Source of the DNA: Thermococcus sp.
GTDB taxonomy: Archaea; Methanobacteriota_B; Thermococci; Thermococcales; Thermococcaceae
DNA length: 13,767 nucleotides
Reading direction: 5' to 3'
Assembly: GCA_026987155.1 (NCBI GenBank)
Contig: JALSNG010000040.1
Coordinates: 1 to 13,767 of the forward strand
How positions within the stretch are numbered: position 1 is the stretch's first letter; each line of letters starts with the position of its first letter. Of the stretch, positions 1 to 6,042 are shown in pieces. The notes below the pieces were generated by a model. It did no database searches and was not told the DNA's origin. It saw nothing but the letters and a program-made list of their open reading frames with translations. A program made the translations under genes and the position numbers.

Positions 1-253
1 TCGCCCTGGCGCGGTCAAATATCTTCTGGGCCGCTTCCTCAAGGGCCTTCTCAGGAGTTACCTTGCCGTCGGTAACGACCTTGAACCTTGGTTTCCTGGC
101 CATTAGAACCGGATGCTCGATGGTGTATCCGGCGAAAGTCACGTGCTTGTTCTCGTGGAGTGTCTCGTTGAGAAGGTTGGCGAAAGTGTGGTCTTCACCT
201 TCAAGGTAAAATTCTATGACGTTGCCTTCACGCTTGATAACTTCAATCTTCAT
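1..253 (-). CDS. rpoL: DNA-directed RNA polymerase subunit L (Rpb11-like), partial
   Basis: Reading the minus strand from ATG at 253 gives 84 codons before the window edge, so the last few residues are missing (the family is usually about 90-95 aa). The protein opens MKIEVIKREGNVIEFYLEGE and continues with DHTFANLLNE, the hallmark helix of the Rpb11/RpoL dimerisation domain, then TFAGYTIEHP. RpoL pairs with RpoD to form the alpha-like assembly platform of archaeal RNA polymerase. The start has a good ribosome binding site (GGGTGAG, four bases before ATG). It lies inside the end of the DUF2067-type gene, an 11-base overlap (243-253), so the two are probably translated in a coupled way from the csl4 transcript. 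Identification is from the protein motif and is firm; the C-terminus is unseen. Confidence 0.93.
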   Translation of the reverse strand, partial: MKIEVIKREGNVIEFYLEGEDHTFANLLNETLHENKHVTFAGYTIEHPVLMARKPRFKVVTDGKVTPEKALEEAAQKIFDRARA

Positions 254-875
254 TTTTCTCACCCGCTAAGTGTTTTAGGAGCTCCTCCATTGCCTGCTCC
301 TTGTTCTTCACCAGTTCGTATTTAAACTTATCCTCCTTCCACTCGGCAAGGCCAAGCTCCACGAGCCTGTCGATGACCTGCCCGGGAGAAATATCGAAGG
401 CCACGCTCACGGGAACGACAACTTCCCTTATCTGCTTCGTGGTTTGGAGCGCCACTTCTCCCATTGCCTCACCGAGTTCTCCGATGAGTTTAACAAGCCC
501 TTCCCAGGGCATTGAGGTTACGAGTTCATCCCCCTCAAGCTCCACGCTTTCTCCGAGGAGTTCGAGGCTTTTTGTGAGGATCGGAATGGCAACGCTTGTT
601 CCGGCGTCCCTGAATAGGTCGTCTATCGAGTAGTGGTACAAACCACGCCTGTCTGGGTATAGCTTGGCACGAACCCTGGCATGTATTTCCCGGATCTTCC
701 TTAAAGCCTCCCGTATATCTTCTTTGGTTCCTTGGACGTTTATTTTGAGATCATTGAGTTTTCCGTGGACGTATATAAAAGCGGGCAGGTTGAGCCGCTG
801 TATTTCCCTCAGGACTTCTTCCTTCTCGATGTCGTCCTTTACGTGAATCGTTATAACCTTCTTGGCCCGCCCCAT
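243..875 (-). CDS. DUF2067-type conserved archaeal protein of unknown function
   Basis: A 210-residue soluble protein that I place in the archaeal DUF2067 family by recall; no activity is known to me. Residues about 5-70 follow a beta-alpha-beta-beta-alpha order (VITIHVKDD, a helix, AFIYVHGKLNDLKINVQG, then a Lys/Arg-rich helix), like a ferredoxin-type or RNA-binding fold. The C-terminal part (about 150-205) looks like a winged helix: ISPGQVIDRLVELGLAEW followed by a strand pair. No catalytic motif or membrane segment is visible. I chose ATG at 875 because GAAGGTG sits five bases upstream; a GTG at 881 is in frame but would overlap that site. It begins two bases after the csl4 stop (878-880) and overlaps rpoL by 11 bases, which suggests a link to transcription or RNA processing. 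That link is inference only. Confidence 0.8.
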   Translation of the reverse strand: MGRAKKVITIHVKDDIEKEEVLREIQRLNLPAFIYVHGKLNDLKINVQGTKEDIREALRKIREIHARVRAKLYPDRRGLYHYSIDDLFRDAGTSVAIPILTKSLELLGESVELEGDELVTSMPWEGLVKLIGELGEAMGEVALQTTKQIREVVVPVSVAFDISPGQVIDRLVELGLAEWKEDKFKYELVKNKEQAMEELLKHLAGEKNED

Positions 876-877
876 GC

Positions 878-1468
878 TCACACCTTCATTTTCCTGTAGA
901 GTGTCGAAAGCTTCCTTGTTTCAACGTTTCCGCACTTTGGACAGACAAGCTGATTACCGCGTCTTACGAGCGGCGTTCTGCATCTGGAGCAGAGTGCATA
1001 GATAACGCCGAGGTCGGGTTCCTTTGTGCTCAGCTGGAGGGGGCTCTTTTCGTTAGCTATGACCTTGGCTCTGATTACGTCTCCTATCTTAAACTCCCTG
1101 CTCAGGCTCTCAACGTATCCATCCCTTACTTGGGAGACGTGGATTCCCGCGAGTTTTGACGTGGCTATCTCCCTGTCATCGTCCCTTCCTTCGATTTTAA
1201 TGAGCTGAACTACGGCGTTCTGACCCCTTACCTCAAGTATTTTGCCTATAACCACGTCTCCGATTCGGGGAAGTGGGGGTACGTCCGTTATGGGCTCCAC
1301 ACTTATTTCCATCCTTTCGGGATTTATTCTTACTTTTCCGGCCCTTATGGCGTAAAGTTCACCGTTCTCTTCCTTAACTCCATCACCGGGGAAATACTCC
1401 TCTATGACACCAAGATAATCACCGGGAAGAACGAGCTCGCCGTTTTGAGGGACCTTTTTTTCATCCAT
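878..1468 (-). CDS. csl4: Archaeal exosome RNA-binding subunit Csl4
   Basis: A 196-residue protein with the three-part Csl4 layout: an N-terminal domain (about 1-60, LPGDYLGVIEEYFPGDGV), an S1 RNA-binding domain (about 66-150, IGDVVIGKILEVRGQNAVV), and a C-terminal zinc ribbon with Cys160, Cys163, Cys176 and Cys179 (CSRC...CPKC). Csl4 caps the Rrp41/Rrp42 hexamer of the archaeal exosome and, with DnaG, helps recruit RNA for 3'-end trimming or poly-A-rich tailing. Start at ATG 1468 is supported by GAGGTG six bases upstream; an in-frame GTG at 1477 overlaps that site and is unlikely. It is the first gene of an apparent csl4-DUF2067-rpoL operon and is divergent from thrS. The promoter lies at about 1499-1514 on the minus strand. 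Confidence 0.95.
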   Translation of the reverse strand: MDEKKVPQNGELVLPGDYLGVIEEYFPGDGVKEENGELYAIRAGKVRINPERMEISVEPITDVPPLPRIGDVVIGKILEVRGQNAVVQLIKIEGRDDDREIATSKLAGIHVSQVRDGYVESLSREFKIGDVIRAKVIANEKSPLQLSTKEPDLGVIYALCSRCRTPLVRRGNQLVCPKCGNVETRKLSTLYRKMKV

Positions 1469-1498
1469 TCTCCACACCTCAATGGAATTTTGGTCGGG

Positions 1499-1514
1499 TA
1501 TTTTTTAAGCCTTT
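1499..1514 (-). promoter_or_regulatory. Promoter of the csl4-DUF2067-rpoL operon
   Basis: On the minus strand the sequence AAAGGCTTAAAAAATA gives a purine-rich BRE followed by an A/T-rich TATA element centred near 1504. A start 25-27 bases downstream would fall near 1478-1480, just in front of the GAGGTG ribosome binding site of csl4, giving a very short leader. Placement is by pattern only. Confidence 0.6.
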
Positions 1515-1540
1515 GGCTGGCGGATGGGTTTATAAGGGGG

Positions 1541-1557
1541 AGGAAAAACTTTTAGTA
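1541..1557 (+). promoter_or_regulatory. Promoter of thrS
   Basis: AGGAAAAACTTTTAGTA fits the Thermococcales BRE/TATA pattern (purine-AAA, two bases, then TT plus A/T). The expected transcription start near 1578 leaves about ten bases before ATG 1588. A second TATA-like TTTATAAGG at about 1529-1537 is an alternative or additional element and would give a leader of roughly 30 bases. Confidence 0.55.
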
Positions 1558-1587
1558 ATTCACCTCGAGCCTATGGTGGTGGTAAGG

Positions 1588-3468
1588 ATGAGGATGCTTC
1601 TGATACATAGCGACTATTTGGAATACGAGGTAAAAGACAAGGCCCTCAAGAACCCCGAGCCCATAGAGGAGGAACAGAAGAGGGGCAGACTTGATGAGGT
1701 TTTAGCCGTTTTCATAAGCGTTGAAAAAGTTGATGAAGACAACCCTGAGGAGGTTGTTGAAAGGGCAATAGCGGAGATAGGTGATGTGGCGAAGCAGGTT
1801 AAGGTCGAGAGGATATTTGTCTACCCCTTTGCCCACCTGAGCAGTGAACTGGCGAAGCCTGATCTGGCCCTTGGAATACTCAAAAAAATTGAGGAGAAGC
1901 TGAAGGAGTTGGGTTACGAAGTCAAACGCGCCCCCTTCGGCTACTATAAGGCTTTCAGGCTCAGCTGTAAGGGTCATCCATTGGCAGAGCTCAGCAGGAC
2001 AATAACGCCCGGAGAAACTGTTTCAAGGGAAGAGCGTAACATTGCCCTTGAGAAGGAGGAAAAGGAGCTCGTAAGCTATTGGTACATTCTCACGCCAGAG
2101 GGAGAGCTGGTGGACGTTGAGAAGTTCGACTTCACGGGCTACGAGAACCTGAAGAAGTTCGTCAACTACGAGATACATAAGAACAGAATTGCAGACAAGG
2201 AACCACCGCACGTCAAGCTTATGCTCGATCACGAGCTCGTCGATTATGAGCCGGGAAGCGATGGGGGCAACCTCAGGTATTATCCTAAGGGCAGATTGAT
2301 AAAGGGTCTTCTCGAACAGTACGTGACGGAGAAGGTCGTTGAGTACGGGGCAATGGAAGTTGAAACCCCGATCATGTATGACTTTGAGCACCCTGCACTC
2401 GAAAAGTATCTCAACCGCTTCCCTGCGAGACAGTACGTAGTTAAAAGTGGTGACAAGAAGTTTTTCCTCCGCTTTGCGGCCTGTTTCGGCCAGTTCCTCA
2501 TAAAGAAGGATGCAATAATCAGTTATCGCAACCTGCCTCTTAGAATGTACGAACTCACGCGTTACTCCTTCAGGAGGGAGAAGAGCGGTGAACTCTCTGG
2601 CTTGAGGCGTCTGAGGGCTTTCACAATGCCGGATATGCACACAGTCGCTAAGGATCTTGGACAGGCTATGGATGAGTTCAAGAAGCAGTACAAGCTCAGC
2701 ATGGAGGTTCTCAGGGGTGTTGGACTCACGCCTGAAGATTATGAGGTCGCCATAAGGTTTACCCGCGACTTCTGGGAGGCCAACAAGGACTTCGTGGTGG
2801 AGCTGGTAAGGATTATTGGAAAGCCCGCCCTCATCGAGATGTGGGACCAGAGGTTCTTCTACTTCATCCTCAAGTTCGAGTTCAACTTCGTGGACAACCT
2901 CGATAAGGCAGCGGCCCTGAGTACGGTCCAGATCGATGTGGAGAACGCGGAGCGCTTTGGAATAACCTACTACGACGAGGAAGGGAAGGAGCGCTATCCG
3001 CTTATCCTCCACTGCTCGCCCAGCGGAGCAATTGAAAGGGTTATGTACGCAATCCTTGAGAAGCAGGCAAAGCTCCAGGTCAAAGGCGTAAAACCAGCCT
3101 TCCCACTCTGGCTCAGCCCGATACAGGTTAGGGTTATACCAGTTGGCGAGGAAGTTCTTGACTACGCGCTCTACGTTGCAGGAAAGCTTGAGGGTGCGAA
3201 GATTCGCGTTGATGTCGACGATACCTCTGACAGGCTCAACAAGAAGATAAGGAAGGCCGAGAAGGAGTGGATACCCTATATAATCGTGATCGGCAGGAAC
3301 GAGAAGGAGCAGGGCACTGTAACAGTTAGGAGAAGGGAGGACGGAAAACAGTTTGAGATCCAACTTGAGGATCTTATCAGGGAGATAAGACAGAGAACGG
3401 AGGGCTTCCCCTACAAACCGAGGCCCCTGCCGCTCCTCCTCAGCAGGAGGCCCAAGTTCAGGGGGTAA
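1588..3468 (+). CDS. thrS: Threonyl-tRNA synthetase, archaeal type with D-aminoacyl deacylase-like editing domain
   Basis: This 626-residue enzyme attaches threonine to tRNA-Thr. Residues 1-143 form the archaeal N-terminal editing domain (DTD-like fold), which removes mischarged serine; His83, Tyr120, Lys121 and Glu134, as I recall the active-site set from the Pyrococcus abyssi domain, are all at the same numbers here. The class II catalytic core spans about 200-500: motif 2 around YSFRREKSGELSGLRRLRAF, motif 3 at SGAIERVMYAIL, and zinc ligands Cys299, His351 and His475. The anticodon-binding domain follows from about 505 (PLWLSPIQVRVIPV). ATG 1588 was chosen because MRMLLIHSDYLEYEV is the conserved family start and GGTGGTGGT stands directly upstream; the frame is open back to 1513 but without family similarity. 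It is a single-gene unit with its own promoter and terminator. Confidence 0.97.
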   Translation: MRMLLIHSDYLEYEVKDKALKNPEPIEEEQKRGRLDEVLAVFISVEKVDEDNPEEVVERAIAEIGDVAKQVKVERIFVYPFAHLSSELAKPDLALGILKKIEEKLKELGYEVKRAPFGYYKAFRLSCKGHPLAELSRTITPGETVSREERNIALEKEEKELVSYWYILTPEGELVDVEKFDFTGYENLKKFVNYEIHKNRIADKEPPHVKLMLDHELVDYEPGSDGGNLRYYPKGRLIKGLLEQYVTEKVVEYGAMEVETPIMYDFEHPALEKYLNRFPARQYVVKSGDKKFFLRFAACFGQFLIKKDAIISYRNLPLRMYELTRYSFRREKSGELSGLRRLRAFTMPDMHTVAKDLGQAMDEFKKQYKLSMEVLRGVGLTPEDYEVAIRFTRDFWEANKDFVVELVRIIGKPALIEMWDQRFFYFILKFEFNFVDNLDKAAALSTVQIDVENAERFGITYYDEEGKERYPLILHCSPSGAIERVMYAILEKQAKLQVKGVKPAFPLWLSPIQVRVIPVGEEVLDYALYVAGKLEGAKIRVDVDDTSDRLNKKIRKAEKEWIPYIIVIGRNEKEQGTVTVRRREDGKQFEIQLEDLIREIRQRTEGFPYKPRPLPLLLSRRPKFRG

Positions 3469-3483
3469 ACCCCCTTTATTTTT
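3461..3483 (+). terminator. Hairpin plus T-run terminator containing the thrS stop codon
   Basis: GGGGG (3461-3465), loop TAAA (3466-3469), CCCCC (3470-3474) and then TTTATTTTT (3475-3483). The TAA stop codon of thrS forms most of the loop, so the last codons make the 5' arm. The element lies between the convergent thrS and TIP26-type genes, only 30 bases apart. Archaeal termination needs chiefly the T-run; whether the stem matters is not known from sequence. Confidence 0.65.
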
Positions 3484-3498
3484 CAGACAAATATGGGA

Positions 3499-4176
3499 CT
3501 ATTCGGGGGGAGCTCCTGATAAAATCTCTTTTATGAATTCTGCGGCCTCGTTACTGAATGCGTTTTTCTTGACTTCATTGCCGTATTTGTCGTACACCTT
3601 GCCGTCTCTGAAGTTTATTTCGAAGACCTCATAGCGTTCCTCGCTTTTTTCGTGGAGTTTTATTCCGTGGTCTCTGAGATGGCTTTCCAGATTCTCAACG
3701 TCCACGTACTTTCCACACTTCTCGCACTTGTAGAACTGCCAGAACACATAATCCTGGCCTGCGAGCATGTTGTTTTTCAGGTGATTAACAAGACTGCCTC
3801 CGAGGTACTCGTAGAAGTCCTCCTGGATCAACGCGTTTTCCTCTTCGACCACCCTGAAACCGCTCCAGACTATGTGGTCGTTTATGTCGGCGAGGGTTGC
3901 CTTGAGGTAGCGGTAGGTTAGGATGAAAACCCCGTTGTGGATGAAGAATACGCTCTTATCGGGAATTGCTATTATCCTTATTCCGCCTTGGGTTCCTTTT
4001 TCTGCCAACTTTTCGGCTTCCTCCCTGTCTTTAGCCACGTCGATGGTTACCCTAACGTTGCTCTTTTTGTGGGTCCCCTCTATCCTCTCTCCCGTGAGCT
4101 CCCAATGATAATCGTCCAGGTACCTCACTTGGGCGTAGACTTTCTTTATTCGAGGACTCAGCTCTGAATACTGCAT
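3499..4176 (-). CDS. TBP-interacting protein, TIP26 type
   Basis: A 225-residue, roughly 26 kDa protein matching my recall of the Thermococcales TIP26 family, which binds TATA-binding protein and is reported to hinder its binding to promoter DNA. Residues 1-110 are mixed alpha/beta (YAQVRYLDDYHWEL, VRVTIDVAKD, GGIRIIAIPDKSVFFIHNG); the rest is largely helical. A C-x2-C-x11-H-x3-H set (Cys151, Cys154, His166, His170; CEKCGKYVDVENLESHLRDH) looks like a classical C2H2 zinc finger. No membrane segment or enzyme motif is seen. The start ATG 4176 has GGTGGTGAT just upstream. It is transcribed alone from a clear promoter at 4207-4224 and converges on thrS. The family assignment is from memory of sequence, size and motif, not a search. 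Confidence 0.72.
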   Translation of the reverse strand: MQYSELSPRIKKVYAQVRYLDDYHWELTGERIEGTHKKSNVRVTIDVAKDREEAEKLAEKGTQGGIRIIAIPDKSVFFIHNGVFILTYRYLKATLADINDHIVWSGFRVVEEENALIQEDFYEYLGGSLVNHLKNNMLAGQDYVFWQFYKCEKCGKYVDVENLESHLRDHGIKLHEKSEERYEVFEINFRDGKVYDKYGNEVKKNAFSNEAAEFIKEILSGAPPE

Positions 4177-4206
4177 TAATCACCACCGTGAAGAAATGGC
4201 ACTCGA

Positions 4207-4224
4207 TGTTAATAAGTTTTAGCG
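4207..4224 (-). promoter_or_regulatory. Promoter of the TIP26-type gene
   Basis: Minus-strand GCTAAAACTTATTAACA matches the BRE (TAAAA) plus TATA (CTTATTAA) pattern. A start about 25 bases downstream would be near 4188, leaving about 12 bases with the GGTGGTGAT ribosome binding site before ATG 4176. The gene is therefore probably not read only as the tail of the uppS transcript. Confidence 0.65.
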
Positions 4225-4238
4225 AAAAAGTTTAAAAA
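4225..4238 (-). terminator. T-run terminator after uppS
   Basis: Just after the uppS stop, the minus strand reads two runs of five T separated by AAAC (TTTTTAAACTTTTT). Runs of T like these are the usual archaeal intrinsic termination signal. No stem is visible. Confidence 0.55.
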
Positions 4239-4243
4239 GGGTA

Positions 4244-5038
4244 TCAGCGACCGAACCGCCTCTGCCTGCGCTGGTACTCTCTGATTATTCTCAGGAAATC
4301 TATTTTCCTGAACTCGGGGAAGTACACGTCCACAAAGAAGAGTTCACTGTAGGCTATCTGGTAAAGCAGGAAGTTGCTTATCCTCTCCTCACCACCCGTC
4401 CTTATGACTATGTCCGGGTCGGGCATATTTGGATAGTAAAGGTACTCCTTTATGAGCTCCTCGTCAATGTCCTCAGGATTTATTCTGCCTGCTAAGGCGT
4501 CCCTCACTATCTCCCTCACGGCATCGGCTATCTCGCTCCTTCCCCCGTAGGCGAGGGCTATGTTGAGGGTGTAGTTGCCGTACTTTTGAGTGACCTTTTC
4601 GGCATCTTCCGCGGCTTTTCTGACGTTTTCTGGGAGAAGCTCTTTCCTTCCGAGGACGTTGACGCGGATGCCGTATCTGTGAACCCTCTCGTCCTCAATC
4701 AGCTCCCTGAACTTCTCCTCGAAGAGTTTCATGAGCGCCCTGACCTCCTCCTCCCTCCTCCTGAAGTTTTCGGTGGAGAATGCGTAAACGGTGAGAGTCC
4801 TTATGCCGAGCTCGCGGCACCACTCCAGGATCTCCTCAAGCTTCCGGGAGCCAAAGAGGTGGCCGTACCAGGGGGGTTTCTCCAGCTTCTTGGCCCATCG
4901 CCTGTTCCCGTCCATTATGATTGCCACGTGGTCGGGTATGTTCCCATTTTTGACCTTCTCTAAGAGGTAGTGTTCGTAAATGTCATAGGCGGGCCTGAAG
5001 AGAATTTGGGGAAGGTGGGAGATCAGCCTGTAAATCAT
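4244..5038 (-). CDS. uppS: Tritrans,polycis-undecaprenyl-diphosphate synthase (cis-prenyltransferase)
   Basis: A 264-residue cis-prenyltransferase. It extends an all-trans allylic diphosphate (in archaea usually geranylgeranyl diphosphate) with isopentenyl diphosphate in the cis configuration, making the polyprenyl/dolichol-type carrier used for protein glycosylation. The conserved regions are all present: HVAIIMDGNRRWAKK with catalytic Asp43, the substrate-binding YAFSTENFRR, and the C-terminal RTGGEERISNFLLYQIAYSE with its diphosphate-binding Arg and Ser. The N-terminal 30 residues include an amphipathic stretch typical of archaeal homologues. ATG 5038 gives the family start MIYRLISH; in-frame ATG 5044 and GTG 5047 are alternatives, and the last would overlap the preceding gene's stop. 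It follows the gamma-carbonic-anhydrase-type gene within five bases, so translation is likely coupled. A T-run terminator follows. Confidence 0.94.
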   Translation of the reverse strand: MIYRLISHLPQILFRPAYDIYEHYLLEKVKNGNIPDHVAIIMDGNRRWAKKLEKPPWYGHLFGSRKLEEILEWCRELGIRTLTVYAFSTENFRRREEEVRALMKLFEEKFRELIEDERVHRYGIRVNVLGRKELLPENVRKAAEDAEKVTQKYGNYTLNIALAYGGRSEIADAVREIVRDALAGRINPEDIDEELIKEYLYYPNMPDPDIVIRTGGEERISNFLLYQIAYSELFFVDVYFPEFRKIDFLRIIREYQRRQRRFGR

Positions 5039-5043
5039 TGACA

Positions 5044-5568
5044 TCACTCGATTCTCTTCCTCGACCTGAGGTGTTTTTCTGCCAGTTCCATATAAATCTC
5101 GGCGTTTTTCTTAGTCCACTCGATTTCCTCATCGCTGAGCTGCCTCACGACCTTTCCCGGAACCCCTATCACGAGACTGTAGTCCGGGATCTCCTTGCCC
5201 GGTGGAACGAGGGCGCCGGCGCCGATGACAACGTGTTTGCCAATCTTCGCCCCGTCAAGGATTATTGCCCCCATTCCGATGATGACGTAGTCGCCTATCT
5301 CAGCCCCGTGAACCACTGCATTGTGACCGATGGTGACGTACTTGCCTATTATCGTGGGCTGACCGTGGGAGGTGTGTATGCTGACGTTGTCCTGGACGTT
5401 GGAGCAGCATCCAACGTAAATCTGCTCTATGTCCCCCCTCAGAACGGCGCTTGGCCATACGCTCGTCTTTTCTTCGAGGACAACATCTCCAATAATCGAT
5501 GCACTCTCGTCAAGGAAAGCACTTTCATGGATTTTGGGCTTCTTTCCTTCGAACTCGTAAACCACCAT
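5044..5568 (-). CDS. Gamma-class carbonic anhydrase family protein (left-handed beta-helix)
   Basis: A 174-residue hexapeptide-repeat protein, close to the Pyrococcus gamma-carbonic-anhydrase homologue formerly called ferripyochelin-binding protein. Repeats such as IIGDVVLEEKTSVWPSAVLR and VIIGMGAIILDGAKIGKHVV build a left-handed beta-helix trimer, closed by a C-terminal helix (EIEWTKKNAEIYMELAEKH). The three metal-binding histidines are His65 (SIHTSH), His82 and His87 (IGHNAVVHG). Arg44, Asp46, Gln59 and Asp60 of the family core are kept. The acidic loop that carries the proton-shuttle glutamate of the Methanosarcina enzyme is absent, as in other short homologues, so catalytic activity is uncertain. 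Cys54-Cys55 is an odd pair on the surface strand. ATG 5568 was chosen since GGTGATGATC directly precedes it. First gene of a two-gene unit with uppS. Confidence 0.88.
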   Translation of the reverse strand: MVVYEFEGKKPKIHESAFLDESASIIGDVVLEEKTSVWPSAVLRGDIEQIYVGCCSNVQDNVSIHTSHGQPTIIGKYVTIGHNAVVHGAEIGDYVIIGMGAIILDGAKIGKHVVIGAGALVPPGKEIPDYSLVIGVPGKVVRQLSDEEIEWTKKNAEIYMELAEKHLRSRKRIE

Positions 5569-5594
5569 GATCATCACCGCTTTTAACTCTCGGG

Positions 5595-5612
5595 CATAAC
5601 TTATAAAGCTAA
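5595..5612. promoter_or_regulatory. Shared near-symmetric TATA element between the gamma-CA gene and hjc
   Basis: CTTATAAAG at 5600-5608 reads CTTTATAAG on the other strand, so the same element could serve both directions. On the minus strand it predicts a start near 5579, just before the ribosome binding site of the gamma-CA gene. On the plus strand it predicts a start near 5630, ten bases before hjc ATG 5641. The flanking BRE positions are weak on both sides, so the stronger direction cannot be told by eye. Confidence 0.5.
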
Positions 5613-5640
5613 CCGGGAAGAGATAATACTGGGGAGCTCA

Positions 5641-6042
5641 ATGAGGTACAGAAGGGGAGCGAGTGCCGAGAGGGAACTCATAAAGATGCTTGAAAAGGCC
5701 GGATTTGCAGTCGTTAGATCCGCGGGAAGCAAAAAAGTTGACATTATTGCGGGCAATGGAAGAATCTACCTCTGTATAGAGGTTAAGAGCACTCATGAGG
5801 ACCGTCTTTACATAAGGTCTGAGGATTACGAAAAACTGATGTCCTTCGCCGAGAGGTTCGGCGCTTCTCCCGTTATCGCGGTGAAGTTTGTGAACCGTGG
5901 CTGGAGGTTTTTCAAGCTCGAAGACCTCGAAGCGGGGGGCAAAAACTATAGGGTGACCTTTGGCTCCCCCAACTACATGACCTTCGACGAAATGGTCGGC
6001 AGACAGGTCACTCTTGAAGAGGTGATTGGCGGTGAGATTTAG
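5641..6042 (+). CDS. hjc: Holliday junction resolvase Hjc
   Basis: A 133-residue archaeal four-way-junction endonuclease with the PD-(D/E)xK nuclease fold. The catalytic residues are Glu10 (ASAERELIKMLEKAGF), Asp34 (GSKKVDIIAG), and Glu47 and Lys49 (CIEVKST), each one number above the Pyrococcus furiosus set. The DNA-binding segment VRSAGSKK and the GWRFFKLEDL strand also match. Hjc acts as a dimer and cuts recombination intermediates symmetrically. The protein is about ten residues longer than the P. furiosus enzyme, with the extra length near the C-terminus. The start ATG 5641 has only a weak ribosome binding site (GGGGAG). Its last 11 bases overlap the start of the surface-protein gene; no functional tie between the two is evident. 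Confidence 0.95.
   Translation: MRYRRGASAERELIKMLEKAGFAVVRSAGSKKVDIIAGNGRIYLCIEVKSTHEDRLYIRSEDYEKLMSFAERFGASPVIAVKFVNRGWRFFKLEDLEAGGKNYRVTFGSPNYMTFDEMVGRQVTLEEVIGGEI

Noticed and set aside
1513..1587. Upstream 25-codon extension of thrS
   Set aside because: It crosses the likely promoter, is not similar to ThrRS N-termini, and the ribosome binding site and conserved start are at 1588.
2023..3363. Long open frame (446 codons) antisense to thrS
   Set aside because: It mirrors the codon pattern of thrS, shows no family similarity, no ribosome binding site and no promoter; it is a shadow of a strongly coding strand.
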